Source: Bombus terrestris (Eukaryota > Arthropoda > Insecta > Hymenoptera > Apidae). Taken from it: a stretch of 64,000 nt of DNA. The DNA is taken from NCBI RefSeq assembly GCF_910591885.1, contig NC_063276.1, positions 4,774,001 through 4,838,000 of the forward strand, read 5' to 3'. A program made the position numbers and the translations under genes. Under the pieces are notes generated by a model that made no database searches, was not told the DNA's origin, and saw nothing but the letters and a program-made list of their open reading frames with translations. Below are positions 1 through 12,900 of this stretch, piece by piece. Positions within the stretch are counted from its first letter, which is position 1; the number at the start of each line of letters is the position of its first letter.

Positions 1-636
1 CGCAAGTTGGCAACAATGGATAAAACTACTTGTAAAGTCTGCTAGATGCGATCCATCATAGAATAGGACTGGTAGAAGTTCGGGAACATTGTTCGGCTCG
101 ACAAGGGAGGATTCACAGACCTCGTATGTAGGTCAACCGAAATTTTTGGTGGGTCGCATCGATTAGTCTCATTCACGGTTCCTGCTCGCATAGTTACGTA
201 ATCTCGTGGACATGAGAATTCGATTGCTCACAATTGCTTCATCCGTTACGTCCAGGAAAATTCTAACAAACTTTAATGTCTCTATCTCAAAGATTTCTAT
301 ACGATCCCTCTCATAGAAATTAGATAATATACGCAATATTATATGAATTATCTTATTTAATCCTACGTAATCCGAGATTTATCAAAATGTATCAAAAATT
401 TTAACAATCGAATATCAATAGAAAATCGGTCTTTAACTTGCAAATTTAATTTTACTATTCTACATATCTAAAACATTTAAGAAACTTTGATTAAATTATA
501 ACCTTACATTAAACTTCAAATTCTATAATACTTCTCATAAGTTTCTAATCATGATACAAATGGAAGAGAAAAAAGTCATATTGCGTATACATATTCGCCC
601 ATTAATTCCACTAGAGTTATACCCTAGTCACGCCAT

Positions 637-1140
637 CTACACCGGCTGTAAGACGACACCTTTTGCACGGTACGATGGCTCATTAGCTGGAACAAGGCAC
701 GAGCGATAAAGTTTCGCTGGAAGCGGGATAAAGCGTGGTTCCTGTGCAAAGCTGATCCTTCGTTGTTCGATTAAGCGCACTAGCAGAATTAATTGTTCGC
801 GTGGGCCTCGCCAGCGAACCGTGTAATCGGACGGGGCCCGCGGCGATTGCGCGTCTGCCCTAAGGATCGGTGTGTCGCCACGCATGAATGCAGCGCGCAT
901 GCGCCAGGCTTCTCGCATGGGCCTCGAGTTTCAGACGCGGCGCGCGAGCCTTAATAAAAAGTAACCAGACACCAAGGGCCTATAATGTACACCCGAGGGC
1001 CATCGAACGCTATACCACGTTCAATTATCCAAGTCCATGGTTTGTTAACGGGTAAGTGCACGTAACAGACCCTTTTAAGCCGTACGTAATCGTTTTGCAC
1101 CAACTGGCACACGTATCGATGACTTCTGGTCGGTGACACT
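637..1140. other. CpG-rich island in intron 2
   Basis: It has conspicuously higher GC than the flanks, with GCGCGC and GGGCCCGCGGCG words. The minus strand is open for 93 codons, but the peptide shows no TSPN or collagen character and no paired splice sites, so I read it as non-coding and possibly regulatory. Confidence 0.4.
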
Positions 1141-1989
1141 GAACGGGCGATGTAGAAGATAAAGGTAGATTAAGGCGAATTTACACTATTATACTCTGGA
1201 TGTACATGGTAGGTGATTCATCTATGTTGAACGTAAAAAATGAAAGCTGCAATGTTTATACGAGTGTTCATGCAATGTTTCATCTCACTGGTCTTCAAAA
1301 TGTTTGTGATTGGAACAGCGTGATTGTTTCAATTAAGCAACTCAAACCTATAGAAATTCTAACCTCTAATTAAATGCTACTTCACTTAAATTTGCTCAAG
1401 ACCAAACATCATCTATAAATGCAAAATTCGTGAAGAATTTGCGAAATGTTCCACATTAAGATGCAAACACAATTCGCCAATACAAATCTAATTCAGCCAG
1501 ATTCCCATATCGGAAATCGATAACACAGAAGAATGATCAAAGGGGAATCCTAAACCAGTAGCCAGCAATAATTTAGCATCTGCGGAGATAGTCGGCGAGA
1601 AAGTTATTCGTTTCGCAAATAAACAGCGTATAGATTAGATCGGGTATTCCCCACAGATGGGATAGACATGGGGTCGAGCAATTTTAGGACCAGAGTGGTA
1701 CTGGTTCCCCATCGAACTACAAAAGGGGGATCATGAAATCTTGTTTTCCGTGTTCAGAGAAAACTCTGACACGTGTCAGTGTATATCGTTCGAATCCTTT
1801 GTTCAGTGATTACAATGGTCTCCCAATACGAACTGAATGAACTGAATTTCGGGGGTGCTTTCTCTTCCTCAATCCACTGTCCAAAAGGATATTTATCGAG
1901 GGTGAACACATGACAAGAAAAATAAGAACTAAGTGAACAAACACGTGTGTAATGGAAAAATAATAAAACATCGATGAAGTATCCATTTT

Positions 1990-2620
1990 ACCCAAAGAAC
2001 CTAACCTTAACTGCACATAAAAATTAATTACTATGAACAAATACTTATGACCTAAAGTAAATAGTAAAATGACTAATTCACCTTGTATTTGAAACAGAAA
2101 TGTATAACTGAAGTCAATAGTCAATAGCAAAGTAATGGGACATATAGTACCTAACCTTAACTATACCATAAAATTGATTACTAACAGAAAGGTCATTTAT
2201 CCTGTACGTCAATCATAATTGTATTGCTAAATTGAGTATCATAACCTCATTTTTCTAAATCAAGCTAAACGAAATAGTTGTTTCATATCTCATTCATAAT
2301 TGCGTTATTCAATCCCAATTTCTCTGACTCAAACTAAGTAACTATAAAATTTCTTCATATCGTACCTCAACATCAGAAATATGTACTACAAATTATCTAT
2401 TCCAATTCAAATTAGATAATAAAGTAGTTCATTGATTCCATATTGGTTCAACCAAAACACTAAGATGATTTATTCGTCCCATATATCAACTGTGATAACT
2501 GTACCTCAGATTCAGCTGTGCCAAGAACAACCACTATAACCAAACACTCCTGACTCAAGCAGAATAATCAAATGATTCATCATTCTTTAAGATTCTCCGT
2601 TACAACCACTCGCAATTCCA
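1990..2620 (+). repeat. Possible very old tandem repeat stretch (about 75-bp units)
   Basis: CCTAACCTTAACT followed by CATAAAAWTTRATTACTA occurs near 2000 and 2150. TCATAATTGYRTT followed by CTNAAYCAARCTAA and a TTTCATATC end occurs near 2213 and 2296. Divergence is high, so the array is a tentative reading. Confidence 0.35.
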
Positions 2621-2689
2621 TAAACCATCTTCTGGATCCCAATGCAAGCAAACTTTAAAAACAATCATGATCGTCTGCCAAGAACTCAT

Positions 2690-3110
2690 ACTAAGGCAAG
2701 GAACGTCTCAGTCGAATAACATCGACGATTTCGACTCGTAAAAACGCTCATGCGCGAAGACAGAGAAACGAGCGAAAATAGGGTTGTGCAAGGGGTTGCA
2801 GTGACGAAAGGAAAGCAAGAGAAAAAGAGGGTTCCCTTTGGTTCGACGTTGCAAACCGCAAAGAACGTTCGGTTACTTCCGCGAAACCATCGACTGAGGG
2901 CGCAGACCGGGCCGGTAATTGAAATTTCTTTCGGGGAAACCCCTGCTGTCGCCCTTGGGCCAACCACCCCCCATTCTATGCTCGCTTTTCGCGGACGTTG
3001 CACCGTCGCCCACGCTTTTAGCCACGGCTGTGTGCACGTTTCTCTGACGTTGGATGTTCGGGGGAAGGGGAGGTCGGGTATTTATTCGCTATACAGGGTG
3101 TCAGCATATT
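2690..3110. other. CpG-rich island in intron 2
   Basis: It is open for 136 codons on the plus strand and about 105 on the minus strand at once, the usual result of low stop density in GC-rich DNA. It ends with TATACAGGGTGT, the same word as one end of the 18.4-kb foldback element. Confidence 0.4.
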
Positions 3111-4794
3111 CTCGATTTCATGTGGAACGTAGAACTAAACTTCGTTTTAGGGGACTTTAAATTGACTCATTTTCTTTCCTCTTTCCTTTTGACTCATAGA
3201 ACTCAAATATGTCAGTTTTAAATGAAGCGAATCATGGGATCAAATGTCGTATCAATATGTAAAATATTACAATAACGATAGCGTGAGATATGTTATATTA
3301 AAATTATGATAGATAGATTATATTATCTAATATCGCGAGTCTGCGGACCAAACGTATACATTAACTGATTAAAAACTGTTACATAACTTTAAAAAGGATT
3401 ATCGCATGATGGAAAGAAGAGAATTGCTGTTGCACGTTCATAGAGTTAAAAGCCGGAAATGCCGCGAAAATGCCGGGTCAATTCGCTCGAAACTTGAAAG
3501 GACAATCGATACTCGCAGACCACGAGGGAATTCCCTCCGGAGGTCTGCCAATGGAGACGACGCGGCTATGAAACTGACCTTTCACAATATCGATTAATCA
3601 GTCGTTATGTAACCATCTCAGTTCAACTGATCAGGGCCAATTGTTTTTCCAGTTGATCACTGTATCGCACGAATTCGTTCCGTTCCGAGAAATTAAAACG
3701 CTTTTTCGAGAGTAATTGGAAAAATTTCATACATGAAAGAACTTCATTGGCGAGATAAAACTTGAAAAGAATAGAAAATTCATGAGTTTTCCTTATCTAA
3801 ATCTGATTCAATTAAATACCGTGTTATTTCGAATGTAGCATTTTTATTTTCGATATTAACTCATTACACAACCTCAAAGATCATACGGCTACACCCTTTA
3901 CTCTGTTTCGACTTGTTTCTAAATCGTTTTAATTCTGGATTTTGACATTTTTTCTTTTTTTTTTTTTTTAGAAACTTTTATTGAAAATAATCCCTTAATG
4001 AACACATAATTAAATTTAACGAAATTTCCTGTATAATCGCTATTTAATTCCATTCAAGTCTCCATGTACACAGTGATCGAAAAAAACGTAATTTACATTA
4101 CCTAGGCACTAAAATTAATTTTTGTTATTAACGAAACATATTTTAATTTTGATCAAAGTCTAGTCAAAAATGTACCTTATGTGCTTGAACCTCGCTAACT
4201 TCTTGACATTAAAAGAATATGAACTTACATTTTTGTGACCTCTAATCATCGATCGTTCATCTTCGATCACAAAATAATGATAAAAGGACTGTAATTTATT
4301 ATACCTCAGAGTAACATATTGATAACTTTGACCCTGCACAAATTTAGTTCTAACCTTCAATGATATATACATAAAATCGCAAAGCACCTACATATATTTC
4401 CAATGGCGAATACAAAAAAGGAGGGCGAGGTAACACGCGATACGCAAGAAGTAATAATCAACTTTATGACTGACGATGATTGCCAGTCGCAAAACTCTAT
4501 AGGAAGATAGCACGCGGACAAAACTGCTCTCCGATATGCAAACAGGGCTATATTCGGGTTAAGAGAACCTTCTACAGATACCCGTTTCGGTTCCTGCACC
4601 ACTCGTGAAATTTACTGCGTCCCGTACAATCTGCACGCAATACCGTGAGCCAGTGTAAATTGCGCGATATGATTTATGCTCGTTTCACCCATATTTCGAG
4701 CTGCCACGTCCCAAATATTGACACAAGTCGTCAAATTCTTCGCTTAAGTTTAAGTCTTCGGAAGAAATAAAAATTGTCTTTAAAAAATGGACAA

Positions 4795-5040
4795 ATGTCT
4801 TTTATTTGTCTAATGAAAGCATGTACGTTGTTTATATATGAGAAATATTGAGACAAGTGGAATATTTTGGACGAAATTAGATTATTGAAGGTTCGAAGTA
4901 AAATTGAGTTAAAAATAGTTGATGGTCTTTTTTATTTCTCTAATGGAGTAATGTACGTTGTTTGTATAGTATAGTATATTGCAGAAAATTAAGATAAATA
5001 TGAAAATGATACTTGAAGTTCGAATATATTTAACCTTTGG
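4795..5040 (+). repeat. Two-copy tandem duplication, period about 128 bp
   Basis: GTCTTTTATTTGTCTAATGA then AAGCATGTACGTTGTTTATA (from about 4798) recurs as GTCTTTTTTATTTCTCTAAT then GGAGTAATGTACGTTGTTTG (from about 4925). Downstream AGAAAWATTRAGAYAA and GAAGTTCGAA blocks also correspond. Confidence 0.65.
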
Positions 5041-5509
5041 ACAATAAAAGATTTATCTGATACGTCATACGATTCTCAGTACAACGACGTGTTAAAAGTG
5101 TCATTTAACCTTAAAAATCATCTTTCTCCTAGAGATTTTCCGCTAGACCTTTAAACTGTGATTCTCAAATTGATCTCTTGACGTAAACGGAATAGACTGT
5201 TAACCCACTGGCATTAAATAACGTCTCTGGCTCGTCATATGTGTCTTATACTAAAGTATACAATGCTGCACGACATCAAGACGTTGACTATACACGTTCA
5301 CATTGCAGTTTACGTAAAAGAATATTTTAATTTCAATTAATTATGAATTCTTTTTTTCAAACAATTTCGTTCAAAGATTACAGTTTACAGTGAATGATAT
5401 ATAAAGATCATAGTCAATACAAAACATGTTGGCAATCTTTGAAACCATAGAAACGATTCTATCCAAGAAACTGTCTCGAATGACAAAACAATTTGTAAAC
5501 GACACTCAC

Positions 5510-5728
5510 CCTGAAGATAATAGGCTGGCTTTAACCTAACCAGTCCTGGCACCTGTGTAACACCCTGCCGCGTTGTATTGTGCAGCTGTAACGCTTCCAA
5601 GAGGTCTATACCTCCACCAGATTCGCTTCGTGTCCTGGATCTGGTCCCCAGGACATCGGTGGTCTCCTCTGTGACACCAACAGTGGCCACCGCCGTCTCT
5701 TCCTCTTTCTTGTTTGTCGTGCCAGACA
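5510..5728 (-). CDS. Shared second exon: linker with SGGG motif and start of a TSPN (laminin-G-like) domain of a collagen
   Basis: The exon has a clear acceptor (TTTGTTTTGCAG|TGTCTGG, AG at 5730-5729) and donor (CTTCAGG|GTGAGTGTC, GT at 5509-5508). It is phase 1 at both ends, with 73 codons counted with the split first valine. Residues 1-34 are a Thr/Glu/Lys-rich linker. ESGGG at 36-40 fits the Ser-Gly-X-Gly glycosaminoglycan-attachment pattern. From about residue 41 the sequence (IDLLEALQLHN, then QGVTQVPG, then KPAYYLQG) resembles the first strands of thrombospondin-N-terminal-like domains that precede collagen regions. The 'VTQ...PAY..G' pattern and the absence of the cysteine found at this point in collagen V/XI favour collagen XV/XVIII. 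Asn51-Thr-Thr is an N-glycosylation sequon. The next exon must begin in phase 1 and lies off the left edge. Alternative: a fibrillar V/XI-type collagen. Confidence 0.82.
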
Positions 5729-6731
5729 CTGCAAAACAAACCGATCGTTAAACGTTTTCCAACACTCCACAAAGGCCAGTCATAACATGGAATTGATTTA
5801 TGAACGAATTCATCGCTGTTCGCTGTACATACAGAACGAATTGATCGTTTGTATATAATCGTTTATAAAGCCACTGATGAATAGGCCTTTGGAAGTTAGG
5901 GATGGGGGATTTTTGATAGGCATCGTATGTTCAGGATTGTTTGCAAAAGGGGTTTATAAAGCGAGCGGCGATTGTGAGAAAGGAAGATAATTGTGGAATG
6001 TTTAAGATATCAATCCCTAAAGCGAATCATTAATAAGTGATGGCAAAAAGAAATATTGGATATAACATCAGAAACTTTGAATAATCTGTCCTAAAATATA
6101 ATAGCGATTAATTTTGAAAGTCTATAAAACGGAATATTGATAATTTCGAGAATACTAGGAAAGTGTTTCTGCGCAGGATTCCTCTACAAAGGAAAGATAT
6201 CCTTTCAAAACTTGTTCTTAGAGAGAACCAATTCCAAGAAGAAGAGTGTTCGATATCTTCTAAAAGAAATACCGATAACTTAAAGAACCCTCAAAACCGC
6301 TTGCAAAGAAAGCAACGTTCGTCAATTGTAGAGCCCCCAAAAAATCCTATCCCAGCAGCACGAAACTTTAAAATCCTCTTATAAAGCTTCAAAAAGAAAA
6401 AAACCCAATCCCCCAAACGAAACCGATGCTCCATTCACATCGAAAACCGCAGATCTAAACGAAGCGATTGAAACACCCAGTACAGTACCACCACACGCAC
6501 CGTGCAACAACCTTTCATGTGGCTCGTCAAACGAGGAAACCATCAGGGAGAAAAAGAAAGTAACCACCCGTCAGCCACCTGCCAGAACTTTCAATTCCCC
6601 AAACGAGCCGCTCCTCCTGCCCTCTGGCGGTCAGTCATGGAAAAAGGACACTTTTATTAGCCATTCCCCATGATCGAGGGAAGAAGATATTGACAGGTCT
6701 ACCAAAAACGTCAACCAAAAGAGAAAGAGAA

Positions 6732-6753
6732 AGAGAGAGAGAGAGAGAGAGAG
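6732..6753 (+). repeat. (GA)n microsatellite
   Basis: About eleven AG units in a purine-rich context. Confidence 0.93.
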
Positions 6754-7484
6754 GAAAAGAATCAACTTGTGAAAGCCTTTTACACAGAGGATTCTGTCAT
6801 AGTTCAGCGAAATGGATTTTTCATATAAAGCTCGAGCGAAACGATCCGCTGTTTACGAGTGGTAGAACGAGAACGAGGAGGAGATGAGTTTGGCGAGAGG
6901 AGATCGAGGATGGGGAGCTGAAGGGAACGAGAAAAAGCGTAGAAACACCGATAACGAGCGTCGACCGTGAAGAGTCGATCGATACCAGCACGCTACTTCG
7001 AGAGGTTACCTCGCCGCCTCTTTTCCCTATCCTTTCCTTATCTCTCAGCTTCTTCCGTTCGATCGGTTCTCGTCTGTCTCCTTTTCTCTTTCCACGTCTC
7101 TTTAGTATTCTCTCGCCTCGAGAATGGATGCTCGACGAACGGCTCTCAACATTATTCAGAGGACAGTGAGTGGAAATACACCATTGAACTTTATTGCTGT
7201 TCGAGTGGAGGAGTCCGCGGAAACGTGGCTCGTTTCTCCAGACGAAATGGCGAGGGAATATCGAACTGTTCTCTGTAGTTTTACAAAGCAACCGGGAAAT
7301 GGAGCATTTAAGAGGCGGAGTTATTGAAATCTTGCATTCGGCTGTCGATTCGTCGTGTTCTGACTTTGATGGGATGTTGCTCGAGAGAAATCGGAAAAGT
7401 CTTTGTGTTTGACATGCAGGAAGTACAGGGTAACGTAGGTTTGATTTAAGGCTAGGTAAATTGTACGTTGAAAGAAGATAGGGT

Positions 7485-7670
7485 AGAGGTAAAGTAGGGT
7501 TGGGAGAATGGTAGTTCGGTAAAGATGGTCATAGAATGTTGCGAAAAATAGTAATTTAGAGTTGAAGAGTGGTATAACAAGCATAAGTAGAATGGAAAGT
7601 TAGGAGAATAGTAATTTAGTAGAGACTGTATAGAAAGTTGGGAAAAATAGTCATTTGCGACTGAGAGATT
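7485..7670 (+). repeat. Short imperfect tandem array (about 98-bp dimer of 40-60-bp units)
   Basis: GTTGGGAGAATGGTAGTT (7499), GTTGCGAAAAATAGTAATTT (7539), GTTAGGAGAATAGTAATTT (7598) and GTTGGGAAAAATAGTCATTT (7637) alternate with 40- and 59-bp spacing. Confidence 0.55.
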
Positions 7671-8369
7671 AAATAATTTAATAGACATGCCACGTCAAAT
7701 TCAAAGAGATAATTTAGGAGTAAGAAGTATTAGGATACAAGGAAATAGAACAGAAATAAAATAAAAGTAGAAAAATAATTTGAAGTAGGTATACGTAGGA
7801 GAGTGGTGAATAAATATAATAAGGGGACTATTTAGCATAAAAGAATATTTCAGACAGAGTACGGCAATTTTGATAAAAGAAAGTTCTTACTCGAAGTCGA
7901 GCAACACAGCGACTATTTTATAGATGCTCAATGTACGACCGGAAAGTTGGCGCCACATGGGTTATAGCACAGGCGCTTGCGATGCTAACCTATCAACGAC
8001 GACAATCTACCCAACTAACTTGATGAAACTAAGAATATAATCGTTTAGAGTGCCGTGCTATGATTGCCACTTTTTTTGTTGTTTATAATCTTTTGTTTTC
8101 GCATTATACTTCCTCAGAAGTTCTATGAAGTTTTCCAAGTTCTCCAGTTTCAGATTTGTATCGTTGGATCGTAAAAAAATCTGGGAAGTTCGCATTAAAT
8201 TACCTTTCATCTTAGAGTCCAATTCGATTCCTGTATGTTAACATTTATATTTACGAAACAGAGGTTACGACCACAATTACATAACTTCTAAGTCAACTTT
8301 AATGGAAACAAAATTATGTGTGGTCCAACATAAAGACTAATTTCTCTGTTATTTTCTCCCTTTCTTGCT

Positions 8370-8389
8370 TTATTTATTTATTTATTTAT
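8370..8389 (+). repeat. (TTTA)n microsatellite, short
   Basis: Five TTTA units. Confidence 0.9.
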
Positions 8390-8699
8390 CTGCTGTAATA
8401 ACAGACTTAGGTTTAGAGAGGAACTTGATATAAAAAACAGTTATTAAAATTTACAATATACGGAGATCTTTCTTTCATTTTCCGCTAATTCCACAGAAAG
8501 ATGAACTCCCCTTTGCATTCCAACCTCAAAAAACGTCAAATATTTTCAATCGACCTCTTCGATAACGAAAATCCGATAAAAAGTAAAAGAGCACGAAAGA
8601 GGAAGGGAAAAAGCATACAAAGAGACGAAGAAAACGAGCTACTTAAAAATTCCAACTCGAATTCTAAAGGCTCGTTCGCTAATTGACTGGGAAGGCTCA

Positions 8700-9100
8700 G
8701 TGACGAATCAACGGGACCATTGAAGAGTTGCGAGGAACGGGACCAACAAAACGTAAACAACACCCGGCGAATGCTTCTAAAACGGTCCGTGAATCGGTTT
8801 GCTCAGTGGAGGAACACTTTTTTAATTGCGTAACGAGAGACAGTAAAAAGAGACACCGTGGAAAATCAGCATTTCCCTTTCATCCGCGTAGGAAACACAA
8901 TCGGAGGATTTTGCGCGCGAGACACACTGCCGCAGACATTAATCGGGGCAAATCGTCCGCTAAATTAATGGCGCTGCTGGTACGGCAGCATTCGTGTCTA
9001 AAAGCGGCCCGATTCGCCAAACGCATGCCTCCTGCGTCTTTGATCCATTGGCGTATCTCTCTTTGTCACGCTTTACTTTGCGTTTCCAGACTAAAAGTCC
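8700..9100. other. Moderately GC-rich island, no gene recognised
   Basis: Both strands are open over much of 8728-9195. Neither translation contains a recognisable domain and no convincing splice sites flank it. Confidence 0.35.
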
Positions 9101-9589
9101 CTTTGACTTGCGTGAATCCGTCATTAATCCTACAGAAATCCTTAACTTCAAAACTGAAAGTCTTTCCATTGTTGCTTTTTTCATTTTTGGGTTAGATATT
9201 TGGAAGCGTGCTGACTGAAGATCGTAGCAGTCAATCATTTTCTATTTTAGGGTTAGAATGTTTCGTATTCCTTCTCTAACGATTTTGCTTAGTAATTTCG
9301 TTTCTAAAAATCAAAATTCATGCGTATTTTTACTGTCAATAATTAAAACAAATTACTTTCTCAAAATCGGTGACAAAAAGGTAATTTTCTACAAGTCCTT
9401 AAACTACGAACGACCTAGAAGGTAATCTACACATTAGTTTCCAAAATTCGTCACCAGAGGGATACCACCTTTCCAAGATTATTCGACCCAACCTAATCAT
9501 TCGAAAACCGACTTAACCACCAAAAAAAAAAAAGAACTAAATATATCCTACGAATGCAATTAATTTTCATAACCTGTCTTCCACTACAT

Positions 9590-10500
9590 TTCTCAAATAC
9601 CACGGCGAGAAATAAATGCGGAGAACGTTCTTGCCAACTATCGCTCGTAACAATCCCGACGCGAAAACTTCCAAAGCTCGCGAATTCCCCTACAACCCAC
9701 TGGTAGGGCGCATAAAGTCGTGGCAAACAGAAAAGTGGTGCAAGCCCCATCGATTCGTCGCAAAGGGTTAACGAACCGAGCGAATTTCTGTGGGGTGACG
9801 CCAATGCTCATCTAAGAGCGACGACGCTTTTTTGCGTCCGAAAACACGCGCTATCGTGCGCCTGTGTACGTGTCTGTACGCCCTTATACACCTATATACA
9901 TATATATACGTGTGTATGTGTGTGTGCCCGCGCGCGCGCGCGATAGCCCGACGCCGAACGAAACTGGATGGAATGGAACGACGGTGGCAGACTGCCGGGC
10001 GTCGCGACGCCCGCTATCGAACCGTACGCGGCATTATCGTTCTCTTCGAGCAACAGAGACAGGACGAGAGAGCAGGGTGGAGCACGAGGATGTGCACAGC
10101 TCGTAAACCGACTCCCACATGGTCAAATACACAGGCCAGATGCAAGTATGAATGTCTCGATGCTGGTGATGATGATTAACGAGCCTGGCCACACGGATTC
10201 CTTCGATATTTACGACTGTGCACCTTACACGGGACTTCCGTGTGAAGATCGACTCGCAGCCTAGGGAATGATTGGTGGTGCTGGTGTCAAGTTCAGTGTG
10301 CACTGATGAGTCTGAATGGGCATCCGTGGATCGTGTGTCGTTCCGTTCGGCCGCCACTCTCTCGGTACTATAGGTATCTGTCTTTTTACTAAAGGTTTTT
10401 TTGGACATTGGAAGAAAGATCGTTTAACGGTCCACGTCACCGATGTCGTCTGTCTAAGTAGATGTCGCTGCGGATGTTAACGGCCGTGTCAAAATCACGC
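9590..10500. other. Extended CpG-rich island in the exon 1B intron
   Basis: The largest GC-rich block in the 8.4-kb intron. It includes the alternating purine-pyrimidine tract and a CGGGCGTCGCGACGCCCG palindrome near 9997. Candidate regulatory DNA; no coding potential identified. Confidence 0.4.
9885..9945. repeat. Alternating purine-pyrimidine tract (TA, TG/CA and CG runs)
   Basis: Consecutive TATATATA, CGTGTGTATGTGTGTG and CCCGCGCGCGCGCGCG segments follow each other almost without interruption inside a CpG-rich island. Confidence 0.85.
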
Positions 10501-12479
10501 GACTTTTTGTAGGCGTCAGTTAAGAGAGTTGGAGGATCCTCTCGCGGTTACAGATTGCTTGGTTAAGGATTGCTTGGTTAAGGACTTCCTTTCTTTTTTC
10601 TTTATTTTGTTAAGGAGTGTTGCTAGAACGAGTAACGGTAGTAGTTCAGATTGAATAGGTGTTGATAAAGTGGTACGAGGGTCGTATATTATTTTGGCCA
10701 AGTGGTACTTCTGTTTTGTAGGACTTTCGCGTGCGTCAAGTAGTTAGATGGAATTTTATCTTTGTCTTTGATGAATATTGTTGTGAATTCTTTTATTTAG
10801 GTCGCTTGGACGTCTAGAAGTGAATGTAAAATGTCCCCGGTCAAATTAACGATGCATCCAATTGTGAGCTTCAATTTAGATACAGTAGGTTTCTTCCTTT
10901 TTTTTAAAATCATCTTAAAATCATCTTTCGTCAAATTTAAAGTTAAGGTAGCTTCTGATAAATTTTGGTTAGAATTATGTAAAATAAATGTTGACACAAA
11001 GCTCCGTAACGTAATCTTTAAATTATTTAGTGCGAAATGTCCCTAGATTAATTAACGATATATCGAAGCTGAAGTGTCTCACTTACAGTCACGTGTTAGC
11101 TTATCAAATTACTTCGTCATCATCTTCGTTAATAATGTTATTATTGGAGAATATATATTATTAGGACTTGTAACAATACTGCAACACGTGAGCCGAATGA
11201 ACCGCGCGAATGCCTTTTAATGAACATGTTCTACACGCGAGGATAATGACCTTACCACGTTCTCGCGCGCGTAACGCCCACATTTATCATTCATAACGTT
11301 CCCTTTACGATACAATCCGTACGCTTAATCGTTATTAACGTTACCGAATTTTCCAACTGGTACACGCCGCGAATTAATCCGTTTCGTTTTAATCGCGATT
11401 GCAGCGTCCAATATCGCAGCCATCGTGTAAACGAGATTTTAGTATCCAAATTAAAGCTTCGTTTTCAATCACGAGATAACCGTATAAATTTGGATATTGA
11501 TTATTCGCTGTTGATAAATATACAACTAGAAATAATTAACACTGAATTCAATATTGAATTACGTTCAATTGGTCTGTAGAAGTAACATTCGCGATTAACG
11601 AAACACAATTAATAAACGACACCGAAACTGTCCGATTTTCATTATAGCTCGTTTCAATTACATTGGTACTGTGCCCAAGAACATAGAATTCCATTTATTT
11701 GAATCTGTCGAAAGGCAAACAGTAATTCTCTGCTGTCTGATACATCGTTACTACCTACTGATTCTCAGCGCTGCTATGTACTTATAATTAATTCCAAGCC
11801 TGTTAGTTCACATTCAGGTAAGTAGATTGGAACAGAGGTTCGTTAATTAAAATTCCATAGTTTAGATAAATGAAGTGGTAGCGCAACGATGATAGCTGGT
11901 ATACGGGTTACGATATAGCAAGGTCGTAAATAAAATTATCGAATAGCGGCACTAACTGGTTACATGGGACTGAAGGCCCACTTATACAGGTATATATATA
12001 TCTGTGTATATACGCTGCGTTCTATTTTATATTTTCTTGCAATAGAAAAGAAAATGATGAGTATAATATAGCTTATAAACCACGATACCTCATTTATAAG
12101 TAAAACGTTAAACGCGCAGTTAAGTATATTTCTTGAGATTTGTAGAAATTTTTAAGTGATTTTTGAACTATTTTCAATATCATGTTAATTAATATAGAGG
12201 GTGTATCTTTATCGAATATAAAGTATAACTTAGACGACTCTTTGAAAACGAATAAGAGTCCTTTGACAGGATTGGCAGCATACAATCCTCATTTTACTCA
12301 TTAAAGCTGCAGTCTTATACAACATTTTAAAGACACATTAAAAGACGATAAAAAAAATTCTCCAAACTGCCAGCCAACATCAGCTTCATATCAAACGTAA
12401 TACACGCGATTCCCATATTATCGATACCATGTATGAAAAGTCTAATCCCCATAGAGGCTAATGGCAGGCTCAAATCATC

Positions 12480-12900
12480 AATCTCGCGGGGTGGTATTCT
12501 ATTTTAAGCTGGCTGCGTGCAACGCGCGCCGCATTTTTCATTCACAGTAGACCGGTCATAAGGAAACGAAACGCGTCGACGAATGCCAGGGACTGGCGTC
12601 GTCGAATCGATATCACACGGCGGTCAAGCATCGTGTCCGGCGACGATACTGTTCCACGACCTGTTTCATCGATCCATCAGCCACGGGTCGAAAGCGGTTC
12701 CCGACTCTATGGGGGTCGCAGCCCCCGGAAACGTCGATGAATTTTGCTAGATACGAGCGTCACGCGGCTTGGACGCTCCTGAAACTCGTCGTTGGCAAGC
12801 TCACGGTTTCCTAGAACTTACGGCTCATACCCTCGATCACGCGACTGCCAGACGTCGGTGATTATCGTCATTAGCGCCAGTGTATCGACGGAGAATCGGG
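12480..12900. other. CpG-rich island about 1.3-1.8 kb downstream of exon 1B
   Basis: Dense CGs (for example ACGCGTCGACGAATGCC and GTCGTCGAATCGAT) lie between AT-rich flanks. No ORF longer than about 60 codons is present. Possible intronic enhancer. Confidence 0.4.

Larger units (their letters stand above)
1..5509 (-). other. Start of intron 2 (continues beyond the left edge)
   Basis: This begins at the exon 2 donor and has no acceptor I can pair with it. I looked for the continuation of the TSPN domain on the minus strand and found none. Content: AT-rich filler, two GC-rich islands (about 637-1140 and 2690-3110), a decayed repetitive stretch (1990-2620), a poly-T run (3950-3970), and a two-copy tandem duplication (4795-5040). 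Nothing else is seen at 1-636, 1141-1989 and 3111-4794. Confidence 0.7.

Noticed and set aside
637..918. 93-codon minus-strand ORF considered as the next exon of the collagen gene
   Set aside because: The peptide does not continue the TSPN fold and no acceptor of the needed phase was found.
1780..1800. GTTCGAATCC, resembling a tRNA B box (also near 25288)
   Set aside because: No A box or cloverleaf arms at the required spacing around either occurrence.
2750..3160. 136-codon plus-strand ORF
   Set aside because: It lies in a GC-rich island that is open on both strands and has no domain, no splice sites and no plausible gene context.
6821..7291. 156-codon minus-strand ORF with Arg/Ser-rich sequence
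   Set aside because: It is the translation of a purine-rich tract, with low-complexity composition and no splice signals.
8728..9195. 155-codon plus-strand ORF
   Set aside because: Overlapping open frames on the other strand and no recognisable features; best explained by low stop density.
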